Below, piece after piece: positions 32,215 to 44,140 of a DNA stretch of 64,000 nt. The stretch covers positions 26,116,755 to 26,180,754 of the forward strand of contig CM053332.1 of assembly GCA_028583605.1 (NCBI GenBank), read 5' to 3'. Each line of letters opens with the position of its first letter. The stretch's first letter is position 1. A model generated the notes under the pieces. The model saw nothing but the letters and a program-made list of their open reading frames with translations, ran no database searches and had not been told where the DNA came from. This DNA is from Dastarcus helophoroides. Its lineage: Eukaryota; Arthropoda; Insecta; Coleoptera; Bothrideridae. The translations under genes and the position numbers were made by a program.

Positions 32215-32961
32215 ATGTCAAAGGTCCTGGAAGTTTGCGTTGACAGCCTAGAGTCGGCAGTTGCCGCTATCAACGGTGGAGCCAACCGTTTGGAGTTGTG
32301 CTGTTCGCTGATAGATGGCGGTCTTACCCCGACCCCCGGATTATTAATTCAAATTCAAAATTTGAATTCGCACAAAATCCCCGTGTTTTGTTTATTACGA
32401 TGCAGACCGGGCAACTTCCAGTACAATCGCGAGGAGTTGAATGTTATGATAGAAGACGCGAAGATACTTCGCAAGCATGGGGCCAACGGGTTCGTCTTCG
32501 GTGCGCTTTTGGAGAACGGCGCCGTCGATATGAAGATGTGCAGGGAGGTGATCAAAGCGTGCTATCCGTTGCCGGTGACGTTTCACAGGGCTTTTGATTT
32601 TTGTGAGAGGCCGAGTATCGAGATTGAGGTTATAATTGATTTGGGGTTCGAGCGGGTGCTGACTAGCGGGAAGCAGTCGAATGCCCAATTAGGGGTTAAG
32701 TTGATTAAGAAGTTGATGGAGCAGGTTGGTCATAGAATCGTTATAATGCCAGGTGGGGGGATCAGTAGGGAGAATATTAAGTTTATTATGGAGAATACTG
32801 ATGCGAAGGAGTATCATGGTTCGTTTAAGAAGGTTAAACAGAGCGATGAAGAGAAAGAGACTCAGGAAAGCGATGTCGTTATTGGGGATGGTAAACGTCC
32901 CATTTATGTTACCGATGAGCAATATGTAACCGAGATCGTACACATTTTAAAGACTGCTTAA
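32215..32961 (+). CDS. CUTC: CutC family protein (copper homeostasis protein homologue)
   Basis: This is a 248-aa TIM-barrel protein in a single coding exon. CutC proteins were linked to copper tolerance in bacteria, and human CUTC binds Cu(I); the exact reaction is unclear (family knowledge). Blocks seen in order: LEVCVDSLESAVAAINGGAN, GGLTPTPG, LLRCRPGNF at about residues 61-69, NGFVFGALLENG, LPVTFHRAFDF, FERVLTSGK, IVIMPGGGIS and EYHGS, ending near YVTEIVHILKTA. The length fits the family. The usual MIRPRGGDF motif is altered, keeping both arginines. There is no signal peptide, so it is likely cytosolic. Its ATG is about 145 bp beyond the CFAP58 poly(A) signal on the same strand. Codon use and flanks are eukaryotic, so there is no sign of recent bacterial transfer. 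Confidence 0.95.
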   Translation: MSKVLEVCVDSLESAVAAINGGANRLELCCSLIDGGLTPTPGLLIQIQNLNSHKIPVFCLLRCRPGNFQYNREELNVMIEDAKILRKHGANGFVFGALLENGAVDMKMCREVIKACYPLPVTFHRAFDFCERPSIEIEVIIDLGFERVLTSGKQSNAQLGVKLIKKLMEQVGHRIVIMPGGGISRENIKFIMENTDAKEYHGSFKKVKQSDEEKETQESDVVIGDGKRPIYVTDEQYVTEIVHILKTA

Positions 32962-33013
32962 TTCACTGTATTACTTAACCTATATAAATGTTGCAACAAT
33001 TTGATGCATGACA

Positions 33014-33019
33014 AATAAA
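33014..33019 (+). promoter_or_regulatory. CutC poly(A) signal
   Basis: AATAAA lies 53 bp after the stop codon and is followed by a GT/T-rich stretch. Confidence 0.65.
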
Positions 33020-34560
33020 TGTTTCCCTGTCGATGCTTTATTTTTTCAGTAACCACAACAAATGGCTTAATTATTGCCTAGACCCGATAATTATAAATTA
33101 GATTCACATGTTTGACTCATCGATGATTTCCATATTCGTAAATTATCAAGGTGGTCTACTCTTAGTTTTAAGATGTTTTGGAAAAATACTCAACCAGTTT
33201 CATGGTCAAAGATTTGGTAAAAGCTAACGTTGGGGAATTCTATGGTTGAAAAATTAAGCCGGTAGGAAAATTCATAAATTTTTCGAACGGAATAACTGGA
33301 CTCGATTGAATAAATTTATTGAATCGACGCTGGGCTTTATCGACACCACGGATGATAGACACTTTTGTATAAACATCGCACTATAACTGGTTACTTTTTA
33401 AAATCGTTGCGTTCATAAACTAAACTAAAAATTAATCGAAATTCATGAAGTTTCTAAATTATGTGACATAATTGCGCGATGTGATATCAAATATAATCTT
33501 TAACATTTTGACAGCTGCGACCACAGAAATAGATTCCTCTGCCATGCGGCGTTGCCATTTAGGGACGATACCCATCGATTATCGTTGTTTTAAAAACATC
33601 GATATTAATCAAAAATACATGAATGTTTTATTTCCGATCTTTTTACGAGTCGAGGTGATACCATCTATTTTACAAATTTTTTGTTGAAAGTAAACAATTT
33701 GTGCCACTAAAATTCGAATTACGAACCCGATTTTTGTGAAATCAGTTTTTGTTAAAAGTTAATCTAATTCGAGTCTAATTCTAACCAAACAGTAGCGCAC
33801 TCTGTTCAAGTTTAATTTTGAATGCACAATAAAAAATGTATTTGGACTTTCTCCTTCGATTTAACCGCTCAACGAAGCCAAATATTTTAGTATTACAAAA
33901 CGAAATTACGAAACAACTTGTTCTCTTAGTTTTTTAATGAGCTATATTCACAGTATAATTATTATTTATGCAAGTTCACCAATCTAGAAAAACGGAGGCA
34001 AGGATGCTCTCATTAGTCGAATAATTTCATGTATTTATTCAACGCTTTAAAATTTAACGACTGGTACAAGGCTGTTGCGACTAAAGCTCGCAAATCCATA
34101 ACCGTTTGAAATCAAGAGTGGTTTTCCCACCACGCGCTCTAAGAAACTTTCATTTCAGTTAATAATAATAATAGTTCGTTGCACGCTAAAATACGAACAG
34201 CTAACTTTGTCTTGGTTAATATAACCCGAGAGAAAGGCATCTGGGTACTTTCTCGAAACCGACAGAAACGAAAGCAGTCGGTAACGTATTGAAGAAATTC
34301 TTCGAGCAGTTTCTTCGCGAACGTGTGTGTGTGTGTCGTATGCATCTTCCGGCGTCCGCGTCGTTTTTTGTGCGCAAGTGCATTTTTGAGTATCGCCGGC
34401 GACTTTTTTTTTCGCACCTCGTTCACAGGAAACTGATGCCGAAGTAAATGGTAGGGGTAACTTTCCATTTACAACGTCTCAGCCAAGGCCTCAGCCTCCG
34501 TTGCATTCTGATTCAGTTAAATTCCAATTTTGATCATAGAATTCCTCACGTTGGGAACGT
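33020..34560. other. Intergenic region, possible promoter-like stretch
   Basis: No gene is recognised. Two ATCGAT motifs at about 33573 and 33599 resemble insect DRE-type sites. At 34190-34500 G+C content and CpG are clearly higher than in the surroundings, with a (GT)n run near 34325. The minus-strand 109-aa frame at 34139-34468 has no recognisable domain. The stretch could be a 5' UTR or promoter of an unseen gene (inference). Confidence 0.35.
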
Positions 34561-34579
34561 TTACGCGTAAAACTCATTG

Positions 34580-37500
34580 ATCTTACTTGTAAATTTCGAA
34601 TTTTTTACAGCTTTCGACTTTTTTCAAAATCTTGGACTTTTTTCGAAAAATTCGACTTTATTAACAAATACTGATCGCTTTTTTGAATAATTCGAACATT
34701 TTCTAGAAACTTTGATTTTTTTTTAACACTTTCTTATGTTCATGGCCTTTTTTTTGCACAATTTCGACTTTTTCTAGAAATTTAAACTTTTTGATCAATT
34801 CGACTTCATTTTTAAATTTGACTTTTTCGAATTTTGATTTTTTTAAGAATTCGGCTTTTTCAATATTTTGATCTGTTTTTGTTTGAAAAATTTCGATTTT
34901 TTTCAGAAATGTCGACTTTTTTGGATAAATTCAAATTTTAAATTTACTTCTTTTGAAAATTTCGACTTTTTAAAAAAATTTTGACACCTTTTGAAAGATC
35001 TGAATCTTGATTTTTTTAAAAAATTTATACTTTTTTTCGAAATTTCGAATTGTTCCAGAAATGTCGACTTTTTTGGAAAAATTCAAATTTTAAACTTACT
35101 TCTTTTGGAAATTTCGACTTTTTTTTTCAATTTTGACATGTTTTGAAAAATGTGAATCTTTTGTTTTTTTTTTAAAAATGTTCGACTTTTTCTCGAAATT
35201 TTGACTTATGTTAATTTTGACTTTTTAACGCACTTCTTTTATAAATTCGATTTTTTTAAATAAATTTTGACATGTTTTGAATAAACTGAATCTTTTGATA
35301 TTTTTTAAAAATATTTCTGCATTTTCTCAAAATTTCTCCATTTTTTGATAATTTTTACTTTTTAAGTCTTCTTTCTCGAAATTTCGACTTTTTTTGATAA
35401 ATTTAAATTTCAAACGGAGTTCGTTTGTAAATTTCGACTTTTTTTAAATAAATTTTGACATGTTTTGAAAAATCATCATTTGATTTGTTTTTTGCAAATT
35501 TTTTACTTTTTCTTCGAAATTTTGACTTTTATCGATAATTTTGACTTTTTAAGGAACTTCTTTTGTAAGTTTCGACTTTTTTTGATAAAATTTGACATAT
35601 TTTCAAGAAACTGAATCTTTCGATTTTTTTTTGAAAAATGTCTACTTTTTCTCGAAATTTCTCCATTTTTTGATAATTTTTACTTTTTAAAAGACTTCTT
35701 TTGTAAATTTCGACTTTTTTTGATATATCCAAATTGTAAACGGACTTCGTTTGTAAATTTCGACTTTCGAATTTTGACATGTTTTAAAAAATGTTAATCT
35801 TTTGATTTTTTTTTAAATTTAGACTTTTTTTCTCGAAATTTTAACTTCCGTGAATTCTGACTTTTTAACGGACTTCTTTTGTAAGTTTCGACTTTTTTAA
35901 ATAAATTTTGACATATTTTGAAGAGAATCTTGATTTTTTTTTTTAAATTTGTACTTTATCTCGAAATTTCTCCATTTTTTGATAATTTTTACTTTTTAAC
36001 AGACTTCTTTTGTAAATTTCGACTTTTTTTATAAATTTTGACATTTTTAAAAAATCTGAATCTTTTGATTTTTTTTTTGTAAAAAATTTCGACTTTTGCT
36101 CGAAATTTCGACTTTTTTTGATAAATTCAAATTTTAAACGGACTTCGTTTGTAGATTTTGACTTTTTTTATTAATTTTGACATGTTTTGAAAAATGTTAA
36201 TCTTTTGATTTTTTTTTAATTTTTGGCTTTCTCGAAATTTTAACTTTTGTGAATTTTGACTTTTTAACGGACTTCTTTTGTAAGTTTCGACTTTTTTCAA
36301 TAAATTTTGACATATTTTGAAGAAACTGAATCTTTCAATTTTTTTTAAAAAATTTCTACTTTTTCTCGAAATTTCGCAATTTTTTTGATAATTTTTACTT
36401 TTTAACAGACTTTTTTTTTTTTGACATTTTTTAAAAAATCTGTCTTGATTTTTTTTTGAAAAATTTCGACTTTTCCTCGAAATTTCGACTAATTTCAATA
36501 ATTTCAGATTTAAAACGGTTTTCTTTTATAAATTTTGACTTTTTTTAGATTAATTTTGACATGTTTTGAAAAATATGAATGTTTTGATTTTTTTTTTGCT
36601 GAAAATTTTCTACCTTGTCTCAAAATTTTAACTTTTGTGAATTTTGACTTTTTAACGGACTTCTTTTGTAAGTTTCGACTTTTTTTTACAAATTTTGACA
36701 TATTTCGAAAACATTGAATCTTTTGATTTTTTTTGTTGACAAATTTCTACTTTTTCTCTCGAAATTTCTTCATTTTTTGATAATTCTTACTTTTGCACAG
36801 ACTTCTCTTGTAAATTTCGACTTTTTAAAATAAATTTTGACATCTTGTAAAAAATCTTAGTCTTTTGATTTTTTTTTTGAAAACTTTCTACTTTTCCTTG
36901 AAATTTCAACTATTTTTGATAAATTTAAATTTTAAACGGACTCTTTCTGTAAATTTCAACTTTTTTTTATTAATTTTAACATATTTTGAAAAATAAGAAT
37001 CTTTTGATTTTTTGTTGTTGAAAATTTTCGACTTTTTCTCGAAATTTCAACCTTTGTTGATAATTTCGACTTTTTAACGGACTTCTTTTGTAAATTTCGA
37101 GTTTTTTTTATATAAATTTTGACATGTTTTAAAAAATCTGAATCTTTTGATTTTTTTGAAAAATTTCGTCTTTTTCTCGAAATTTCGCCATTTTTTTGGT
37201 AATGTTAACAGACCTTCTTGGTAAATTTCGACTTTTTTTAAAAATAAATTTTGACATACTTAAAAATTCTAAATCATTTGACATTTTTTTGAAAAATTTC
37301 GACTTTTTCTCGATATTACGACTTTATTAGAAAATTTTAAATTTTTAACATGCTTCCTTTGTAAATCTCGACTCTTTTTATGAATTCTGACATCTTTTGA
37401 AAAATTAGAATCTTTTGATTTTTTTTTTAAATGTTCGACCTTTTTTCCGAAATTTTGACTTTTATTGATAATTTCAACTTTTAAACTGACTTCTATTGTA

Positions 37501-38420
37501 AATCTCAACTTTTTTTTATAAATTTTGACATCTTTTGAAAAATCAGAATCATTTGAATTGCTTTTTGAAAACTTTATACTTTTTTCGAAATTTTAACTTT
37601 TATTGATAATTTTGAGTTTTTCAAGGACTTTTTTTTGTAACTTTAGAATTTTTAAAAAACTTTTGACCTGTTTTAAAATTCTGACTTGATTTGACTCTTT
37701 AGATCTCTTTTTGAACATTTTCGACTTTTTCTCGAAATTTTGACTTTTGTTGATAATTTCGCCTTTTTATTGGACTTTTTTTTAAACTTTTCACATTTTT
37801 TGAAAAATTAGACTTTGTATGAAAATTCAAATTTTTTTCTTGAAAAAATTGACTGCATTTAACGGTTTTTATCTTTTTTGAAAAATTTCGTGTTTTTCTC
37901 GAACATGTGACTTTTTTTTGACATTTCATCGAACTTTTATTTATTAATTTCGATTTTTTTGTATACTTTTTATTTGTGAAAAATTTTGGAGAATTTTTTG
38001 AAAAATTTGATATTATTTGATGGTTTTTAATCTTTTTTGGATAAATTTCGACTTTTTCTCGAAATTTGGACTTTTTTTTGATAATTTCAACTTTCTATGA
38101 AACTTTTTTTTTAATTTCGAATCTTTTTGTAAATTTGCACCTTTTCTTTGAAAACTGACCATTTCTGAAAAATTCGATTCCTTCCAAACATATATATATT
38201 TTGAATTTGAAAAATTTAACTTTATTTGAATATTTTGATCTCTTTAAGAAAAATGTCGATTTTTTATTAAATTTTTGATTTTTTTCGTAATTTCGTCTCA
38301 TCGAACTTTCTTGTAAATCTCGACGTTTTTTTGTAAATTTTAGCCTGTTCTGATAATTTTGTTCTTTATTAAAAAATTCCTCTTTATTTGAACGTTTCTG
38401 TTTTTTTTGGTTTTTTTGGA
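34580..38420 (-). repeat. T-rich degenerate array, ~133-bp period
   Basis: Units contain GGACTTCTTTTGTAAATTTC, GACTTTTTTT, AAATTTTGACATGTTTTGAA and TTTTGATTTTTTTT. GGACTTC-type marks at about 35740, 35871, 36003, 36139 and 36267 are 128-136 bp apart. It is a diverged relative of the TCGAAATTTCGA satellite. Lys-rich minus-strand frames are artefacts. Confidence 0.75.
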
Positions 38421-38424
38421 GGAT

Positions 38425-38592
38425 CCTTGGTTATCTTCAAAAATTGAAATACAGAACTTGTCCCCTGAAACCAAAAAATATTAAAAAACACAACAAAGGT
38501 TGCTCTAACGCGTTTCGATAACCAAGCTGTCATCTTCCGAAAGAAACTGAATCTTTCTTGCTTTCAGGGGACATGTATTTCAGTTTTTGAAC
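38425..38592. mobile_element. Foldback repeat family G, copy 3
   Basis: The copy contains ATCCTTGGTTATCTTCAAAA, CTTGTCCCCTGAAACC, AACACAACAAAGGTTGCTCT and the inverse end TTTCAGGGGACATGTATTTC. The minus-strand core reads CGGAAGA instead of CTGAAGA, so the ribozyme-like core is broken here. It lies inside the T-rich array. Confidence 0.7.
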
Positions 38593-38599
38593 GTTTCTG

Positions 38600-41500
38600 A
38601 TTTTTTCTCTGATAATTTTTTTTTAATTATTTCGAATTTTTATCGGACTACTTTTGTAAATGTCACCTTTTTTTTGTAAATAGTGACTTTTTTGTTTTGA
38701 CGTTTTGAAAAATCAGGCTTTTTCGATTTTTTTCTTAAAAATTCGACCTTTTAAAGATTTTGATATTTTTCTGAGTATTTTAGTATCTTCCTCGAAATTC
38801 GGAACTTTTTCGATAATTTCGATTTTTGTCAATTTCGACTTTTTTTTTAAATACTGCCCTTTTTGAAAAATTCGATTTATTCTAAAGATTTTAATTTCTT
38901 ATTAAGAAATTTCGACTTTTTCTCGAATTTCCTTCTTTTTTTTTGTAAATTTTCCTTTTTTAAAAATGATGACCAATTTTTGAAAATATTGACCCTTTTT
39001 GAAAAATTAGATTTTTTCTTAAAGATTTTAATTTTTTACTGAAATTTCGATCTTTTCTCGAATTTCCGACTTTCTTTGTAATTTTTGTCTTTTTTGAAAA
39101 TATCTATTTCTGACTTTTTTTGAAAATGTCGCCTTATTTGTAAATTTTGACTTTATTTTGAAAGGTTCGATTATTTTTGAAAATTTCAGCTTTCGGAATT
39201 TTGAGTTTTTCTCAAAATTTCAACTGTTTTGAATTTGTTTTAAAAAATTCGAGATTTTTGGAAAAATTGAAATTTTTTCCTAATTTCGACTTTTTATAGT
39301 TTTTTGTAAATTTGCCGTATTTTTCAAAAATTCTATTTTTTTCGAAATTTCAACTTTTTCTCGAAATCTCTGCTGTTTTGTAATTTATTTTTTAAAGATT
39401 CGAAATTTCAACAGTTTTGAATTTTTTTTTTAAAAATTCCGGATTTTCATCGACCATTTTTTTATATTTTTTTGTAAATTTGGCTGATTTGGCAAAAAGT
39501 CTAATTTTTTCGAAATTTCAACTTTTTCTCGAAATCTCAGCTGTTTTGTAATTTATTTTTTTAAAATTCGAAATTCCTTGGACTTTTTTTTTGAGAATTC
39601 TGATCTTTTTTTGAGACATTTCGAATTTTTTTCTATATTTTCGATTTTTTGGTAATTTCGACTTTCAGTCGGACTTTTTTTATAAATTTCGTTTTTTTTT
39701 GATAAATTTTGACCTTATTTTAAAAAGTTCAACTTCTTTTTTAAAAAATTCATTATTTTTCGGAATTTTCATTTTCTTCTATTTTTTTTGTAAATTTGGC
39801 TTATTTTGTAAAAAGTCTAATTTTTTAGAAATTTTAACCTTTTCTCGAAATCACAGCTGTTTTGTAATTTATTTTTTAAAAAATCGAAATTTGAGACATT
39901 TTGAGACATTTAGAATTTTTTTCTATATTTTCGGTTTTTTGATAAGTTCGACTTTCTCTCCGATTTTTTTGTAAATTTTGACCTTATTTTGAAAAGGTCA
40001 GCTTTTCTTTTTGAAAAATTCGATTTCTTTCGAAATTTTGACTTTTTCTCAAAATTTCAACCGTTTTGAATTTTTTTTTGAAAAATTCCGGATTTTTATC
40101 GACCTTTTTTTTATATTTTTTTGTAAATTTGGCTAATTTTGCAAAAAATCAATTTTTTTTTTAATTTTAACTTTTCCTCGAAATCTCAGCTGTTTTGTAA
40201 TTTGTTTTTTAAAAATTCGAAATTCTTTGGTAACGTCGCTTTTTTTTTTGACAATTTTGATCTTTTTTTGAGACATTTCGAATTTTTTTCTATATTTTCA
40301 ATTTTTTGATAATTTCGACTTCCTATGGGACTTTTCTTTTATAAATTTCCCTTTTTTTGTAAAGTTTGACCTTATTTTGAAAAGTTCAACTTTTTTTTTT
40401 AAATTTCGGCTTCTTTCGAAATTTTAACTTTTTCTGAAAATTTCAACCGTTTTAAATTTTTTTTGAAAAATTCCGGATTATCATCACCCTTTTTTTTATA
40501 ATTTTTGTAAATTTGGCTTATTTTGCAAAGAGTCTAATTTTTTCGAAATTTCAACTTTTTTTTCGAAATCTCTGCTGTTTTGTAATTTATTTTTTAAAAA
40601 TTCGAAATTCCTTGGTATCGTCGACTTTTTTTTGACAATTTTTGTATCTTTTTTTGAGAAATTTCGAATTTTTTTCTATATTTTCGATTTTTTGATAATT
40701 TCGACTTTCTAACGGGTTTCCACTTTTTTTGTAAATTTTGACTTTATTTATCGGCATTTTACGAAAGTTTTTCTCAAAATTTCAACTGTTTTAAATTTGT
40801 TTCTGAAAAATTCAAGATTTCTCGAAAATTGATCTTTTTTCATAATTTCGACTATTTTATCGATCCTAATTTTTATAATTTTTTGTAAATTTGGCTTATT
40901 TTTTAAAATTTGTAATTTTTCAAAATTTTATTTTTTTCTTGAAATCTCAGCTGTTTTGTAACTTATTTTTGAAAAATTTGAGATTTTTTGATAACGACGA
41001 CTTTTTTTTGAAAATTTTGATCTTACTATTTGGAACATTTGGGATTTTTTTCTATATTTTCGATTTTTTGATAATTTCGACTTCTTACCGACTTTTTTTT
41101 ATAAATTTCGCTCTTTTTTTTTCGTAAATTTTGACTATATTTTAAAAAGTTTGACTTTTTTGAAAAATTCGACTTTTTTCAAAATTTTGACTTTTTTTTC
41201 AAAATTTCGGCCAGTTTTGAAATTTATTTTTGAAAAATTCAACATTTTTACGAAATTGAACTTTTTTAATAATTATTTTTTAATTTGAATTTTTTTTAAT
41301 AATTCGAATTTTTCGAAATTTTGATCTTTTTCCGAAGGCTCAGCTGTCTTTTTAATTTATTCGTGAATAATTCTAAAATTATAGTGTCGACTTTTTTTTT
41401 GAAAATTTTGTTCTCTTTTTGATGAATTTCGAATTTTTTTCTATCTTTTGGATTTTTTGATAATTTCGACTCTCTAACGAACTTTGTTTTATAAATTTTG

Positions 41501-42310
41501 CTTTTCTGAAAATTTTGACTTTAATTTGAAAAGTTAGACCTTTTTTGAAAAATTCGAGTTTTTGCACAATTTTGACTTTTTTCAAAATCGCAGCCAGTTT
41601 TGCAATTTATTTTTGAAAAATTCAATATTTTTAGAAAATCGAACTTTTTTCATAATTTCGACTTTTTTTAATAATTTTTTTTTGATTTAAATTGTTTTTT
41701 ATAAAGTTGAATTTTTCGAAATTTTGACCGTTTTCGAAAGTTTAGCTGTTTTTTAATTTATTTTTGAATAAATCGAAAATTATATAATGTCGAATTTTTT
41801 TTGAAACTTTTGATCTTTTTTTCAAAATTTCAGCCAGTTTTGAAATTTATTTTTGAAAAATTTAATATTTTTAGAAAATTGAACTTTTTTTAATAATTTT
41901 TTTGATTTAATTTTTTTTTTATATTCGAATTTTTCGAAATTTTGACTTTTTTTCGAAAGTTCAGCTGTTTTTTGATTTATTTTTGAATAATTCGAAAATT
42001 ATTTAATGTCGACTTTTATTTTGAGAATTTTGATCTTTGGTTGAGAAATTTCGAATTTTTATCTATATTTTCGATTTTTTGATAATTTCGACTTTCCAAG
42101 GACTTTTTTTTTATAAATTTCGCATTTTTTTGGTAAATTTTGACTTTATTTTGAAAAGTTTTACTTTTTTCAAAATTTTTACTTTTTTTCAAGATTTCAG
42201 CCAGTTTTGAAATTTATTTTTGAAAAATTCTATATTTGTAGAAAATTGAACTTATTTCATAATTTCGACTTTTTTTCATAATTTTTTTAATTTGATATAT
42301 TTTTAAATTC
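38600..42310 (-). repeat. T-rich degenerate array, ~320-400-bp larger period
   Basis: The word CAGCTGTTTTGTAATTTATT (or variants) recurs at about 39540, 39857, 40189, 40574, 40950, 41341 and 41747, roughly 320-400 bp apart. Between them lie TTTTCTATATTTTCGATTTT and TGTAAATTTGGCTTATTTTG. No gene is present. Confidence 0.75.
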
Positions 42311-42880
42311 ATGAAGAGGTATTAAATTAGAAACATTTTTTTTTTAGGGAAGCGTTGTTTTTCTGAAAGAAAGTGAACACCGTTTCAAAGTTAGAATTAG
42401 AAAGTTTTCGATTTGTCACTTTATCAGTGGATTTTTTCCACAATTACTGATCGGTTAATTGTGGTTGGGACAAATACCAAATACTTGAAAGAGCGACCGG
42501 AAACGTTGCGTTAAAAAAGGGTACATTCTTCCAAACTTAAAAGTCATCCCATTATTTATTCATGATTTATGTAACAAATACTTTCACGTTTGATTCTTTT
42601 AAGCGCTTATTATTCCGCGTAATTATTCATTAAAATTTTTCCTAAAATATCCGATCAAATAAATTCGATTTTATTAAAGGATTGACTCCAATTCCTGAGC
42701 TCTGGGGAGCTATTACCTTTAAAACTATCCATTCTCACATTTATTATTAATGAAGATTGATGTTCTAATAGGTGTCTGCTTTGTATTCATTCGATATATT
42801 ACCGTCGCAGCATTATATCCTGTAATATGCCTGAAATCGTGCTTGTTTAATAAATTGAGTGCTTCAGACTTTTTTTGGAC
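42311..42880. other. Unique AT-rich sequence before a candidate exon
   Basis: No repeats or genes are recognised. GTGCTTCAG at about 42860-42868 could act as an acceptor for the following candidate exon. Confidence 0.35.
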
Positions 42881-42987
42881 ATGAGTGTGATCAACGTTAA
42901 CCACGGGATACAGTTAACCCCAGTTAACATCAACAATAACAATGAGAAAACGAGAAAGATATTCAGCTGGACTAAACATTCAGTAGG
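42881..42987 (+). CDS. Candidate first coding exon, gene unknown
   Basis: ATG opens a 35-codon frame (MSVINVNHGIQLTPVNINNN, then NEKTRKIFSWTKHSVG) that runs into a strong donor, GG|GTGAGT, at 42988, with two bases of a split codon. Composition is protein-like and unlike the flanking repeats. I do not recognise the protein. The remainder would have to lie downstream, possibly outside the window. It may be spurious. Confidence 0.3.
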
Positions 42988-43502
42988 GTGAGTATTTTCA
43001 TTTTTTTTTTTTAACCTTTCCTCAGTAGACTGCCGACATGTGACCCCATTGTGACATTCTAGATCAATTTTTGACGCCAATTCGTTTTCAATGCGAAGCT
43101 CCGGAAAAAAATTAATCATTCTTGTGATGGTATCGCCCTTTACTTGTTGAATTGAATATCACTCTGAACACGTTCAACTGAAATACTGTTTTCAGCGTTT
43201 TGATGTTTCACTGTTTGAAAAACTTAAACCGGACATTTCCAAAAATAAGCCACCTTTGTACTGCAGAAACGACATCAGTTTTTATCCATAACTGTAAACT
43301 AAATCTACGACAAAGTCGAAATTACGACGAAAACTCGACATTTTTTATTGAATGGTTTAAATTTCTCTAAAATGGTCGAAATTTGGCTACAATGATCGGA
43401 ATTTGGCTACAATGATCGACATTAGGTGAAAAAGCTCGTAATTTGGCGAAAATGGTCAAAATTAGGCGAAAACAGTTGATAATTCGGGTAAGACGAATTT
43501 AA

Positions 43503-43769
43503 GGCGACCGTGGTCCAGTGGTACAGGCGCTGGACTACTATCTAGAGAGTTGGGTTCGAACCCCGCTGGCGGCTTGATCCAGGTCCGTTTTTCAAAAACG
43601 CTCTGGTTACCAAAGTCGACTCAACCGGAGAATGAGTACTCGGTTGCTGAAGTGTAGTGGCTGACGGTACCCTGCCCTTACTTGTATGCCGTTCGACCCT
43701 AGTAATAGCAGCCTGTATCCTGCTATATCCCACAGCACTGAAAGGCTTACAAAAGGGAGCGTTATTACT
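43503..43769 (+). mobile_element. tRNA-derived SINE with 11-bp target-site duplication
   Basis: The element begins GGCGACCGTGGTCCAGTGGT and has pol III box A (TGGTCCAGTGGT, 43511-43522) and box B (GGTTCGAACCC, 43553-43563). The tRNA-like head is followed by a ~195-bp body including AGTCGACTCAACCGGAGAAT and GAGTACTCGG, and by a TTATTACT tail. ACGAATTTAAG flanks it on both sides (43493-43503 and 43770-43780), a clear target-site duplication. The AATGAGTACT block resembles bodies of SINEs moved by RTE-type LINEs (inference). Confidence 0.88.
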
Positions 43770-44140
43770 ACGAATTTAAGAAAAATTTGAAATGTTTATA
43801 AAAGCTCTCTGAAAAAAAAAATAAATAAAAATAAAATAAAATATATTCAAAATTTCGAAACGTCTAAATTTCGCGAATGCAGAAAAATCTTAAAATTACG
43901 AACATTATTATTACGAACTTAAGCAAAAATGTCTACAAAAGCTTTTCTGCAAAAAATTTCGAGTGTGTTTAAATTTCAAAAATGGGAAACAAAAACCTAG
44001 AAATTTCTATGAACGCATTATTTATTATTATTACGAGCTTAAGAAAAATTCGAAATGGTTACAAAAGTTTTTCTTAAAAAAAAAATCAAAATTTCGAGTA
44101 AGTTTCAATTTCGATAATCAGGAAAAAGTCTAGAAATTTC
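43764..44140 (+). repeat. ~120-143-bp tandem repeats following the SINE
   Basis: ACGAATTTAAG/ACGAACTTAAG/ACGAGCTTAAG at 43770, 43913 and 44033 head three related units with ACAAAAGCTTTTCTG and TAGAAATTTCTA. Each is preceded by a TTATTATTA-like tract. Confidence 0.65.

Noticed and set aside
32215..32961. Recent bacterial origin or contamination of CutC
   Set aside because: The family is widespread in animals, the gene has a UTR intron and a poly(A) signal, and it is closely linked to CFAP58.
34139..34468. 109-aa minus-strand frame as a gene
   Set aside because: No recognisable domain, and no splice or poly(A) support. It overlaps a GT-rich low-complexity stretch.
43503..43575. Functional tRNA gene
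   Set aside because: Box A and B are good, but the anticodon loop is one base short by my pairing, the acceptor stem is poor, and the sequence continues into a SINE body with target duplications.
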